NCBI GenBank assembly: GCA_016718565.1
Contig: JADKCZ010000018.1
Location: forward strand, 583,001-647,000
DNA: 64,000 nt
Reading direction: 5' to 3'
From: Anaeromyxobacter sp.
GTDB lineage: Bacteria > Myxococcota > Myxococcia > Myxococcales > Anaeromyxobacteraceae
Shown: positions 34,775 to 47,782 of the stretch, piece by piece
Layout of the letters: each line of letters begins with the position of its first letter
Numbering within the stretch: the stretch's first letter is position 1
The notes under the pieces: model-generated
What the model saw: the letters and a program-made list of their open reading frames with translations, nothing else
Databases searched by the model: none
What the model was told of the DNA's origin: nothing
Made by a program: the position numbers and the translations under genes

Positions 34775-34828
34775 GACCTCGACCCCGACCTCGACCTCGA
34801 CCTCGACCCCGACCTCGACCTCGATCCC
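34775..34828 (+). repeat. Second copy of the hexanucleotide tract at the DUF2339/DUF3999 junction
   Basis: Eight hexamers in the order C P C C C P C C (same code as for the tract at 31926), followed by a degenerate GATCCC. The 48 bases match the start of the tract 2849 bp upstream exactly, unit for unit. It lies between the DUF2339 stop (34770) and the favoured DUF3999 start (34848). Confidence 0.92.
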
Positions 34829-34847
34829 TCCCCCGACCAGGCCCCAC

Positions 34848-36773
34848 ATGCCCCGCCCGCTCGCCCTCCTCCTCCTGGCCGCCCTCCCCGCCCTGGCCAC
34901 CGAGTCGGCCCGGGAGGTGCTCCCCTCCGGCGCGGGCCCGCAGCGGCTGGAGCTGGACGCGGCCGCGCTCCTGGCCTCCGCCCGGGCCGACCTCGGCGAC
35001 CTGCGGCTCGCCGACGCCGCCGGCCGCGAGGTGCCCTACCTGCTGGTGGCGCCGGCCTCGCCGGCCGGGCGCTGGGTGCCGGCGCGCCTCCTCCCCGTCC
35101 ACGCCACCCGCAGGGAGAGCGGGTTCGAGGCCGACCTCGGGGCGGCCCGGCTCGTGAGCGGCCTCCGGCTCGAGGGGCTGCCCGAGCCCTTCCTCAAGCG
35201 CTGCCGCCTGGAGGGGAGCGGCGACCGCGTCCGCTGGACCGAGCTCCTCGGCGAGGCCACCCTCTTCGCCCTGCCGGCCGACGAGCTCCGCCTCCTCACC
35301 CTGACCTTCAGCCCCGGCGCGTACCGCTACCTCAGGCTCACCTGGGACGATCGCTCCAGCGGCCGCCTGCCCCTGCCGGTTGGCGCGGCCGCCTTCGCGC
35401 CGGAGGCCGGGCCGCCCTCGCCGGCCCCGCTGCGCGTGCCGCTGGCCGTGGAGCGACGCCCGAGCGAGCCGGGGGTCTCGCGCTTCGGCCTCCGGCTGCC
35501 CGGCCCGCGCCTGCCGGTGCGGGCGGTGATCCTCGACGTGCCCGGCGACCGGCTCCACCGCCGCGCCGCGCTGCTGGAGGCCCGCCTCGGCGCGGGGCGG
35601 CTCGAGCCGCTCCGGCTCGGCGAGGCCACGCTGCGCCGGGTGGTGCGGGACGGGGCCGGCGCCGAGGCGCTGCGCCTGGAGATCGCCCGGCCGGAGGAGC
35701 TGGAGCTCGAGCTGCGCGTCGAGGACGGCGACAGCGGCCCCCTGCCCCTGGCCGGCGCGGCCGCCGAGCTGGAGCCGCTGCCCTGGCTCTACTTCGAGGC
35801 CACCGGCCCCGCGCCGCTGACGCTGCGCTCCGGCGAGCCGGAGCGGGCGGCGCCGCGCTACGACCTCGAGGCGGCGCGCCCGGGGCTGGCCTCCGTGCGG
35901 ATCGCCACCGCCCGGCTCGGCGCCGCCGCGGCGGCCCCCACGCCGGCCACGGCGTCCCCCTTCGAGGCGGCCGGCGCCCCGCTCGACGAGCGGGCCTTCC
36001 GCTGGTCGCGCGCCGTGGCCGCCGCGCCGCCCGGCCTGGCCGCGGTGCGGCTCGACGCCGCCGTGGTGGCCCGCACCCGCGGGCTGGCCGACCTGCGGCT
36101 CATGGGCCCCGACGGCCGGCAGGTCCCGTACCTGCTGGAGGCGCGAGAGGAGCCGCTGGTGGTGGCGCTGCCGGCGCTCGCGCCGGCCCCGGCGGGCCCG
36201 CTCCATCGCCCGGGGGTCACCGTGCACGCGCTCCGCCTCCCCGAGCCGGCGCTGCCGCCGGCGCGGCTGGTGCTCTCCACCTCCTCCCGCCTCTTCGAGC
36301 GGCGGGTCCGGCTGCACGAGGAGCGGCCCCAGGCCGAGGGCGGTCCGCGCCTGCTGGCCGAGGCCACCTGGCGCCACGCCGATCCGGGCCGCGCCGCCGC
36401 GCCGCTCACCCTGGCGCTGCCGGCCCTGGCCGAGGCTACCCTCCTCCTGGAGGTGGACGACGGCGACAACGCGCCGCTGCCGCTCGGCCCGCCCAGCCTG
36501 CTCCTGCCCGGCTGGCGGCTCAGGTTCCTCCACCCGGGCCCGCCGCTGCGGCTCCTGCACGGCGCCGAGGGCGTGGACGCCCCGCGCTACGACCTGGCGC
36601 TCCTGGCGCCGCGCCTGCGCGCCGCGCCGGCCCTGGAGGTGGCGCTCGGCCCGCCCGCGCCGCCCGCGCCGCCGCCGCGGCTCAGGCCGGCCACGCTGGC
36701 CTGGGCGGCGCTGGTGGCCGGAGTGGCCGCCCTGCTCTGGCTGCTGGCCAGGCTGGTGCGCCACCGCGGCTGA
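34848..36773 (+). CDS. DUF3999 family membrane-anchored protein
   Basis: A 641-residue exported protein. The ATG at 34848 opens a signal peptide (MPRPLALLLLAALPALATE). A GTG at 34767, coupled to the DUF2339 stop as GTGA, is in frame and would add 27 residues encoded by the hexamer tract before the signal. The mature part is a series of beta-rich, galactose-binding-like segments (YRYLRLTWDDRSSGRLPLP; VEDGDSGPLPLAGA; EVDDGDNAPLPLGPP). These give at least two internal repeats of the D-G-D-(S/N)-x-P-L-P-L type near residues 295 and 530. One C-terminal membrane helix (about 617-636) is followed by RLVRHRG, leaving the bulk periplasmic. It is the partner of the DUF2339 protein; function unknown. 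Confidence 0.85.
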   Translation: MPRPLALLLLAALPALATESAREVLPSGAGPQRLELDAAALLASARADLGDLRLADAAGREVPYLLVAPASPAGRWVPARLLPVHATRRESGFEADLGAARLVSGLRLEGLPEPFLKRCRLEGSGDRVRWTELLGEATLFALPADELRLLTLTFSPGAYRYLRLTWDDRSSGRLPLPVGAAAFAPEAGPPSPAPLRVPLAVERRPSEPGVSRFGLRLPGPRLPVRAVILDVPGDRLHRRAALLEARLGAGRLEPLRLGEATLRRVVRDGAGAEALRLEIARPEELELELRVEDGDSGPLPLAGAAAELEPLPWLYFEATGPAPLTLRSGEPERAAPRYDLEAARPGLASVRIATARLGAAAAAPTPATASPFEAAGAPLDERAFRWSRAVAAAPPGLAAVRLDAAVVARTRGLADLRLMGPDGRQVPYLLEAREEPLVVALPALAPAPAGPLHRPGVTVHALRLPEPALPPARLVLSTSSRLFERRVRLHEERPQAEGGPRLLAEATWRHADPGRAAAPLTLALPALAEATLLLEVDDGDNAPLPLGPPSLLLPGWRLRFLHPGPPLRLLHGAEGVDAPRYDLALLAPRLRAAPALEVALGPPAPPAPPPRLRPATLAWAALVAGVAALLWLLARLVRHRG

Positions 36774-36807
36774 GCGCGGCCCGCACCGCCGCCCCCGGAC
36801 GTGCCAC

Positions 36808-36840
36808 GAGGCGCCCCGGGCTCGTTCCCGGGCGCGCCTC
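36808..36840. terminator. Hairpin between convergent DUF3999 and AgmX-like genes
   Basis: A 13-bp stem with one bulged G (GAGGCGC-CCCGGG from 36808 with 36827-36840) and a CTCGTT loop lies between the two 3' ends. Confidence 0.55.
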
Positions 36841-36868
36841 GCCACCAGCCAGCCCGCCTGCGCGGCGC

Positions 36869-38275
36869 TCAGTTGCTGAGCGTCAGCGGCACCTCGACGT
36901 GGAACGGATCGCCCTTGAACTTCGGGAAGATCATGAGCCGCGCCGCGCTCTTCAGGCACTGGCCCATCTCGGTCGGGTTGAGGGTCACGTCGTCCAGCGT
37001 CGGGTAGGTGACGGCGCCGTTGGCGTTCACGGTGAGCTTCAGCACCACCTTGCGACCGTCCAGCTTCACGTCCTCGCCCGCCGAGGCGATGCAGCTGGCG
37101 AAGGCCTTGCGGTTGGCGGTGATGACCTTCTGCACCACCTCGGGCGTGAGCGCCGACTCCGCGTCGGGCAGCTGCACCTCCCGGGTCTCGACCCGGGGCT
37201 CCTCCGGTGGCGGCGGGGGCGGGGGGGCCACCGCCACCTTGACCGGCTCCGGCTTCGGCTCCGGCTTCGGCTCGGGTCGCCGCTCCACCACCTTGGGCCG
37301 GGGCGGCTCGGGCCGGGGCTCCACCTTCTTCTCGACCGGTGCCGGCCTGGCCGGCTCGGGCGCCGGCTCCACCACCCTGGGCGCTGGCGGGGCCGGCTCG
37401 GGCTCGGCGCGCTGCGGTGCGGTCGCCGGGATGGCCACCGGTGGCGGAGGCTGGGGCTCGTCCTTCTTGCCGCCGCGGCCGATGGCCACCGCGGTGATGG
37501 CGCCGATGAGCACCACGCCGAGCCCCACGAAGACCAGCGGCGAGCCACCCTTCTTCTCGGGGGGGCGGGCGGCCGGCCTGGGCGGCGAGACCTTGGGTGG
37601 CTCCGGGGCGGGGCGCGGCGGCTCGGCCGGCGGCGCCACGAAGGACTCGGCGCCGCTGCCCACGTACCCGTCCGGCAGGGAGGCGCGGGCCGCGGCGGTG
37701 AAGGCGTCGTCGGCCGGCCTGGCCGGCCGCTCGCCGGTGATCCCGTCGGCGAACAGGTCCACGAAGCCGGGGCGCTGGTCCGCCGTGGGCGCAGCCATGA
37801 CCTCGGCGGCCGCCGCGGCGAAGTCGGCCAGCTCGTCCTTCTCGGGCGGCGGCGCCGCCGGGAGCGGCGGCTCGAGCGGCGCGGCAGCCGTGTCCGGCAT
37901 GGCGACGGCGCCGTCGGCGGCGCTGGCCACCTCCGGCGGCAGGGGTGGCTGGTCCAGCACGATGGCGGAGTCGTCGACCAGCTGGGGCTCGGGCGACCGA
38001 TCGCCTTCCACGGGGTCGACCGACCCCTGGGCAGGCCGGCTGGAGGCGGACTCGGGCTCGATCTCGATCTCGAGCTCCGCCGGGGGCTGTGCGGCGTTGA
38101 CCGCCCCGGCCGCCTCCGAGCTGGAGAGGGCGGGGATGGTCGTGCTCGTGCCAGCCTGCGCCTTCACCACGATGAGGTGGCCGCAGGCCCGGCACTTGAG
38201 CTTGTAGACCTTACCGGGGGATGGATCCTCGGCGGTCGCGTACTTCTTCCCGCACCGGTCGCACACGAATTTCAT
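36869..38275 (-). CDS. AgmX/PglI-like envelope protein with N-terminal zinc ribbon and TonB-like C-terminus
   Basis: A 468-residue single-pass protein. The ATG at 38275 opens an MJ0042-type zinc ribbon (CDRCGKKY at residues 5-12 and CRACGHL near 31-37). About 170 acidic, Pro/Ala-rich residues follow. One membrane helix lies near 245-265 (PLVFVGLGVVLIGAITAVAI). A periplasm-spanning Pro/Glu/Lys segment contains repeated EPKPEP and EPARPAP motifs. The C-terminal ~90 residues match the AgmX/PglI C-terminal domain (ITANRKAFASCI, VVLKLTVNANGAV, SAARLMIFPKF). In Myxococcus, AgmX/GltJ belongs to the gliding (Agl-Glt) envelope machinery, while related proteins serve other trans-envelope energy transduction. 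It is divergent from the DUF2126 operon. Confidence 0.85.
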   Translation of the reverse strand: MKFVCDRCGKKYATAEDPSPGKVYKLKCRACGHLIVVKAQAGTSTTIPALSSSEAAGAVNAAQPPAELEIEIEPESASSRPAQGSVDPVEGDRSPEPQLVDDSAIVLDQPPLPPEVASAADGAVAMPDTAAAPLEPPLPAAPPPEKDELADFAAAAAEVMAAPTADQRPGFVDLFADGITGERPARPADDAFTAAARASLPDGYVGSGAESFVAPPAEPPRPAPEPPKVSPPRPAARPPEKKGGSPLVFVGLGVVLIGAITAVAIGRGGKKDEPQPPPPVAIPATAPQRAEPEPAPPAPRVVEPAPEPARPAPVEKKVEPRPEPPRPKVVERRPEPKPEPKPEPVKVAVAPPPPPPPEEPRVETREVQLPDAESALTPEVVQKVITANRKAFASCIASAGEDVKLDGRKVVLKLTVNANGAVTYPTLDDVTLNPTEMGQCLKSAARLMIFPKFKGDPFHVEVPLTLSN

Positions 38276-38431
38276 CACTTGAATCCTACTGTTACGATGA
38301 AGCCAGGCGCAAGAAAGGCGTCGGGCACGCAGCGTTTCAACCCACGGTGAAGAGGCGCTGCCTGGATCGAGGCAGCCTGCTGCCTGTAGAACGAGCACTC
38401 CGCAGCTGGCCGAGCGGAGTTTCTCCGTGAA

Positions 38432-38465
38432 GACGCCCGTTTGGGCCGTTCGGCCCTCTGGCGTC
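38432..38465 (+). promoter_or_regulatory. Nested palindrome upstream of the amidoligase operon
   Basis: An outer GACGCC (38432-38437) pairs with GGCGTC (38460-38465), and an inner GGGCCG (38443-38448) pairs with CGGCCC (38451-38456) around a TT loop. It sits about 70 bases before the proposed start of the first operon gene, within the 261-bp spacer between divergent genes. It could be an operator, an mRNA leader hairpin or an attenuator. Confidence 0.4.
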
Positions 38466-38536
38466 CCGGCCAGGGGTCGGGCAAAGAGATTGCAGCGTCA
38501 CCTGGGTACAGCGACTTTTCCAGAAAGGACCATCCC

Positions 38537-41818
<3,282 letters not shown>

Positions 41819-41820
41819 GC

Positions 41821-43577
41821 GTGGACGAGACCCTCCTCGCCGAGCTGGCCGACCAGGACGCGGTGGTGCGCGCCCGCGGGCTCGAGATCTGGGTCGGCGC
41901 CGAGCCCACCTTCACCGACCGCCGCTCCCAGGAGGCCTGGTGGCTGGCCGACGCCGAGGGGGGCGACAAGCTGGAGCGGGCCCAGGCGCTGCTGCTGGCC
42001 CTGGCGCCGCGCCTCTCCCCGGGGGCGCGGCTGCTCCGGCTGCAGGGGCGGCAGTTCCCCGGCGAGGCCGCGCCACGCTTCGCCCTGGGGGCCCTGTTCC
42101 GGCGCGACCAGCCGGCCGTGGCGCGGCGCGACTTCGGCGGCGGCGCGGGCCAGCTCGGCGGGTCGGTCCCCACCCTGGACGGCGAGCCGCTGCCCGTGCC
42201 GGCGCTGGCCCCCGGCGAGGCGCTCCTCACCGTGACGCCCGACCCGGCGGTGGTGGAGGTCAACACCGCGCCCGCCAAGGACCTGCGCACCTTCCACCGG
42301 GACGCCGAGGCCATCTACGCGGCCGCCGAGGAGGCGGGGCTCTCGCCGGTGCGCTTCCGCTACAACGGGCGGGCCTCCGACTCCGGGGGCGGTGGCCAGC
42401 TCACCCTGGGCGGCCCGACGCCCGACGAGAGCCCCTTCCTGCGCCACCCGCGCCTCCTGCCGCGGCTGGTGCGCTACCTCTCCAACCACCCCAGCCTCTC
42501 CTACGCCTTCGCCGGCGACTGCGTCGGCTCGGCCAGCCAGGGGCCGAGGCCGGACGAGGGGGTGCGGGAGCGCTGGGAGGAGCTGCAGGTGGCGGTGGAC
42601 CGGCTGGAGGCGCGCGGCGGGCACGTCACCCCCCAGGAGCTGTGGGAGTCGCTGGCCCCGCTGCTGGTGGACGCCTCCGGCAACAGCCACCGCTCCGAGC
42701 TCAACATCGAGAAGCTCTGGAACCCCTGGCTGCCGGGGCGCGGCAAGCTGGGGCTGGTGGAGCTCCGCTCGCTGCGCATGCCGGCCTCGGCGCGCCGGCT
42801 CACCGCGGTGGCGGCGCTCTTCCGCGGGCTGGCGGCGCGCCTGTGCGCCGCGCCCTACGACGAGCCGCTGGCCGACTGGGGCGGCGCGCTGCACGACCAG
42901 CTGGCCCTGCCCACCTTCATGGAGCAGGACCTGCGGCTGGTGCTGGCCGACCTGGCCGCCTGCGGCCTGGGGCTGGGGCCGGCCCTCTCCGGCCTGCTGC
43001 TGGAGCGGCCCGAGCCGCTGGGCGAGCTCCGGCTGGGCGCCGCCACCCTCACCGTCACCCCCGCCGCCGAGTTCTGGCCGCTCCTCGGCGACGTGGCCTC
43101 GCAGGAGCGGGCCTCGGCGCGGCTGGTGGACGCCAGCTGCGAGCGGGTGGAGGTGGCGGTGAGCCACCCGCAGGGCCAGGGCCCGGGCCGCCTGGGCGCG
43201 GCCGGCTGGGAGGTGCCGCTCCACGCCACCGCCGGCGGTCGGCGCCACGTGGCCGCCCTGCGCTTCCGCGCCTACGCGCCGCGCCCCGGGCTGCACCCCG
43301 GCCTGCCGGCGCTCGATCCGCTGGTGCTCACCTGGGAGCGGGAGGGGCACCGCCACTCGGTGGAGCTGCACGGCTGGCTGCCGGGCGGCGGCAGCTACCC
43401 CGGCCTGCCGGCCGACGCCGCCGAGGCGCGCCGGCGCCGCCGCGAGCGGGTGCGGGTGGGCCAGCCCGGCCCGCTCTCGCTGCTCTGGCCCCCGGCCATC
43501 AGCGGCGTCACCCTGGACCTGCGCCGGCTCGACGTGCTGCGGACCACCGCGGCCCGGGCCAAGGAAGGAGCCTCACC

Positions 43578-43581
<4 letters not shown>
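41821..43581 (+). CDS. Stand-alone DUF2126 protein (second GS-like ligase)
   Basis: A 586-residue paralogue of the C-terminal two-thirds of the preceding protein, without any transglutaminase domain. The GTG at 41821 lies two bases after the upstream stop. Matching blocks are VGAEPTFTDRRSQEAWW, VVEVNTAPAKDLRTFH, DSGGGGQLTLGGPTPDESP, SNHPSLSYAFAGDCVG, GNSHRSELNIEKLWNP and GLVELRSLRMP. The His-His of the first copy's GGGHH is Gly-Gln here, so the two may differ in substrate or activity. The stop overlaps the GTG of the next gene. In the commonly described form of this operon only one DUF2126 is present (established from memory of the family, not searched). Confidence 0.88.
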
Positions 43582-45037
<1,456 letters not shown>

Positions 45038-45041
<4 letters not shown>

Positions 45042-46012
45042 TCAGCCGCGTCGCCGACCACCTGTTCTGGCTGGGCCGCTACCTGGAGCGGGCCGAGTCC
45101 TCCGCCCGCGTCTGCCTGGTGACCCGCAACCTGGCGCTCGACGGGGAGCTCGAGCCGCGCCAGGCCTGGCAGCCGGCCGTCATCGTCTCCGGCGAGGAGG
45201 AGGCCTTCCGCGCCCTGCACGGCGACGCCGCCTTCGCCGACGGGGAGCTGGTGCAGCACCACCTCACCTGGCAGGAGGAGAACCTCGGCTCGCTGGTCCG
45301 CTCGGTGGCGGCCGCCCGCGAGAACGCCCGCTCCATCCGCGACCAGGTCAGCCTGGAGACCTGGGAGGCGGTCAACGAGCTGCACCTCTACATGTCCGGC
45401 CCGGGGCGCCAGGTCTACCGGGACGACCGGCACGGCTTCTACCGGCACGTCCGCCAGGCGGCCCAGATGTGCCTGGGGGTGGTGCACGGCACCATGCTGC
45501 ACGACGACGCCTTCGACTTCATCATGCTGGGCGTCTACCTGGAGCGGGCCGGCCAGACCGCCCGCATCCTCGACGTCCACCACCACGCCCTGTCGCGCAT
45601 GGCGGCCCACCAGGTGGTGGAGGTGGCCCTCTGGCTGGCGCTGCTGCGCGCCTGCTCGGGCTTCGAGCCGTTCATGAAGCGCTTCCAGGGCAAGGCCTCG
45701 CCCGGGGCGGTGGCCCGCTTCCTGGTGCTGGACGCCCGCTTCCCACGCTCGGTGAACCACTGCCTCCACCTGGCCGCCAAGCGGCTGGCGCGGGTGCGGG
45801 CCGCCGACGCCGACCTGCGCGGCCAGAGCCTGTCGCGCCTGCGGGCCCTGGAGTCCTGGGTGGTGGACGAGGCCGGGGCCCACGTGGACGCCGCCGAGCT
45901 GCACGAGCTGCTGACCCATGTGGTGGACGAGACCCACGCCATCACGGTGGACATCGGCAAGGAGCTGTTCGGGTACGCCGCGCCGGATGCGGCCGCGGCC
46001 GCTCCGGGGTAG
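45038..46012 (+). CDS. Alpha-E domain protein
   Basis: A 324-residue all-helical protein starting at GTG 45038, overlapping the ATP-grasp stop. The N-terminus ISRVADHLFWLGRYLERAE is diagnostic for the alpha-E family. Further blocks are ENARSIRDQVSLETWEAVNELH, MLHDDAFDFIMLGVYLERAGQTARILD and RFLVLDARFPRSVNHCLH. No catalytic motif is known. The family is described only from its constant association with circularly permuted ATP-grasp and DUF2126 genes, and probably acts as a scaffold or carrier for the product. Confidence 0.94.
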
Positions 46013-46024
46013 ATTCCCCGGTCA

Positions 46025-47782
46025 ATGCCCAACCTCTTCGCCATGTCCTTCGAGGGCGAGCTCGCGCCCTCCTTCGACCTGCGCTGCCTGCAGCCCGGCC
46101 GGACCCTGCCCGACGGGTGGGGCATCGGCTACTACCCGGGCGGCGAGCCCTCCGCCACCGTGCTCAAGGAGCCGGCCCCGCCGGTGGGCTCCATCCGCTC
46201 CGAGCTGATCCGGGCCTGGGAGCACCTGGAGTCGTCGCTCTTCGTCATCCACATCCGCACCGCCACCTGGGGCGCGCCCACCGACGCCAACACCCAGCCC
46301 TTCTCCCGGGCCTGGGGGCGCCGCGACTGGCTCTTCGCCCACTCCGGCAGCCTGCGCGAGCGCCCGCTCTCGCGCCCCCACCAGCCCTTCGAGCCCATCG
46401 GCTCCACCGACACCGAGGCGGTGCTGTGCGAGCTGCTGGGGCGCCTGGCCGAGCGCGGCTGGGCCTCCATCGGCGAGGCCGACCCCGAGGTCCTGCTGGG
46501 CTGGTTCTCCTCCCTCAACGAGCTCGGCACGCTCACCTCGGTGCTGACCGACGGCCACGACCTGCTGGTCTACGCCGACCGGGACCCCGAGGCGCGCGGC
46601 GTCTACGTGCGCGAGGTGCTGCCGCCCTACTCGCTGCTGCGGCTCACCGACCAGGACCTGGTGGTGGACCTCACCTCGCGCGGCCCCAAGAGCCGCAAGG
46701 GGGTGCTGGTCTCCTCCGAGCCGCTCCTGGTGGAGGGCGAGTCGAGCGGCCAGTGGCGCCGCCTGCCGCCCGGCACGCTGCTGACGGTGCGCCAGGGGGC
46801 CATCCGGGACGTGCGGCGCGCCGCCGGCGGCCCCGGCCTGCAGCTGCCACTGGCGCCCGACTTCGTCCAGGCGCCCCAGATGATCCGGCCGGGGCGGGCC
46901 CCGGTGCGCCGCTACGACATCACCCACCGCACCACCTACCGGTACGAGAAGCCGGTGGAGCGGTCGATGCACCTCTTCCGGCTGCAGCCGCTGCACGACC
47001 AGCTGCAGACGCTGATCTCCAGCCACCTGGCCATCTCGGTGGGCGGCAACTGGCGCAGCTACGAGGACGTCTTCGGCAACCCGACCCGGCGCCTGGTGGT
47101 GGAGACCCCCTTCGACGAGATGGTGGTGGAGGCCCGCTCCACCGTCGAGGTGCTGGACTGCGACCCGCTGTCGTACCGGCCGCTCCGGGCCCGCACCAGC
47201 ATCCCGCTGGTCTGGATGCCCTGGCAGCGCCAGGTGCTGGGGCCGTACCTGCTGCCGGAGGAGCTGCCGGAGAGCGAGCTGCACGAGCTCATCGAGTACG
47301 CCATGAGCTTCGTGAAGCGGAACGACTACGACCTGCTGGAGACGCTGCTCGACCTCAACGCCTCCATCCACCGCGAGTACCACTACGTGCCCGGCGCCAC
47401 CACCCTGCTGACCACGCCCTTCGAGACCTACGTCAACCGCCAGGGCGTCTGCCAGGACTTCACCAACCTCTTCATCTGCCTGGCGCGGCTGCTCTCGGTC
47501 CCGGCGCGCTACGTCTGCGGCTACCTCTACACCGGCCCCAAGCACGCCAACGCGGCCATGGGCGAGGCCAGCCACGCCTGGGCGCAGGTCTACCTGCCCG
47601 AGGTGGGCTGGCGCGGCTTCGACCCGACCAACGGGGTGGTCACCCAGACCAACCACGTGCGGGTGGCGGTGGGCCGCTCCTGGCGCGACGCCACCCCCAC
47701 CTCCGGCACCATCTACGTGGGCGGGGCCGGCGAGACCCTCGAGGTGGACGTGCGGGTGGAGCCCAGCCTCACGACACCGTGA
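46025..47782 (+). CDS. Class II amidotransferase-like (NTN) domain fused to transglutaminase-like domain
   Basis: Last gene of the operon, 585 residues, twelve bases after the alpha-E stop. Residues 1-285 resemble class II glutamine amidotransferases (DGWGIGYYPGG, VIHIRTATWGAPTDANTQPFS). The expected nucleophile Cys2 is Pro (MPNLFAMS), and the usual His-Asn-Gly oxyanion motif reads AHSGSL, so glutaminase activity is unlikely. Residues 295-585 are a bacterial transglutaminase-like protein: RYDITHRTTYRYEKPVERSMH, then Cys476 (QGVCQDFTNLF), His517 (ASHAWAQVYLP) and Asp533 (GFDPTNG), an intact triad. The NTN part could still bind a peptide or act as a non-catalytic lid. The 3' end overlaps the convergent GAF gene by 14 bases. 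Confidence 0.88.
   Translation: MPNLFAMSFEGELAPSFDLRCLQPGRTLPDGWGIGYYPGGEPSATVLKEPAPPVGSIRSELIRAWEHLESSLFVIHIRTATWGAPTDANTQPFSRAWGRRDWLFAHSGSLRERPLSRPHQPFEPIGSTDTEAVLCELLGRLAERGWASIGEADPEVLLGWFSSLNELGTLTSVLTDGHDLLVYADRDPEARGVYVREVLPPYSLLRLTDQDLVVDLTSRGPKSRKGVLVSSEPLLVEGESSGQWRRLPPGTLLTVRQGAIRDVRRAAGGPGLQLPLAPDFVQAPQMIRPGRAPVRRYDITHRTTYRYEKPVERSMHLFRLQPLHDQLQTLISSHLAISVGGNWRSYEDVFGNPTRRLVVETPFDEMVVEARSTVEVLDCDPLSYRPLRARTSIPLVWMPWQRQVLGPYLLPEELPESELHELIEYAMSFVKRNDYDLLETLLDLNASIHREYHYVPGATTLLTTPFETYVNRQGVCQDFTNLFICLARLLSVPARYVCGYLYTGPKHANAAMGEASHAWAQVYLPEVGWRGFDPTNGVVTQTNHVRVAVGRSWRDATPTSGTIYVGGAGETLEVDVRVEPSLTTP

Noticed and set aside
36869..38275. Calling this gene tonB
   Set aside because: It has an N-terminal zinc ribbon and a long acidic cytoplasmic part, and its C-terminal domain fits the AgmX/PglI type. 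No ExbB/ExbD gene is adjacent.
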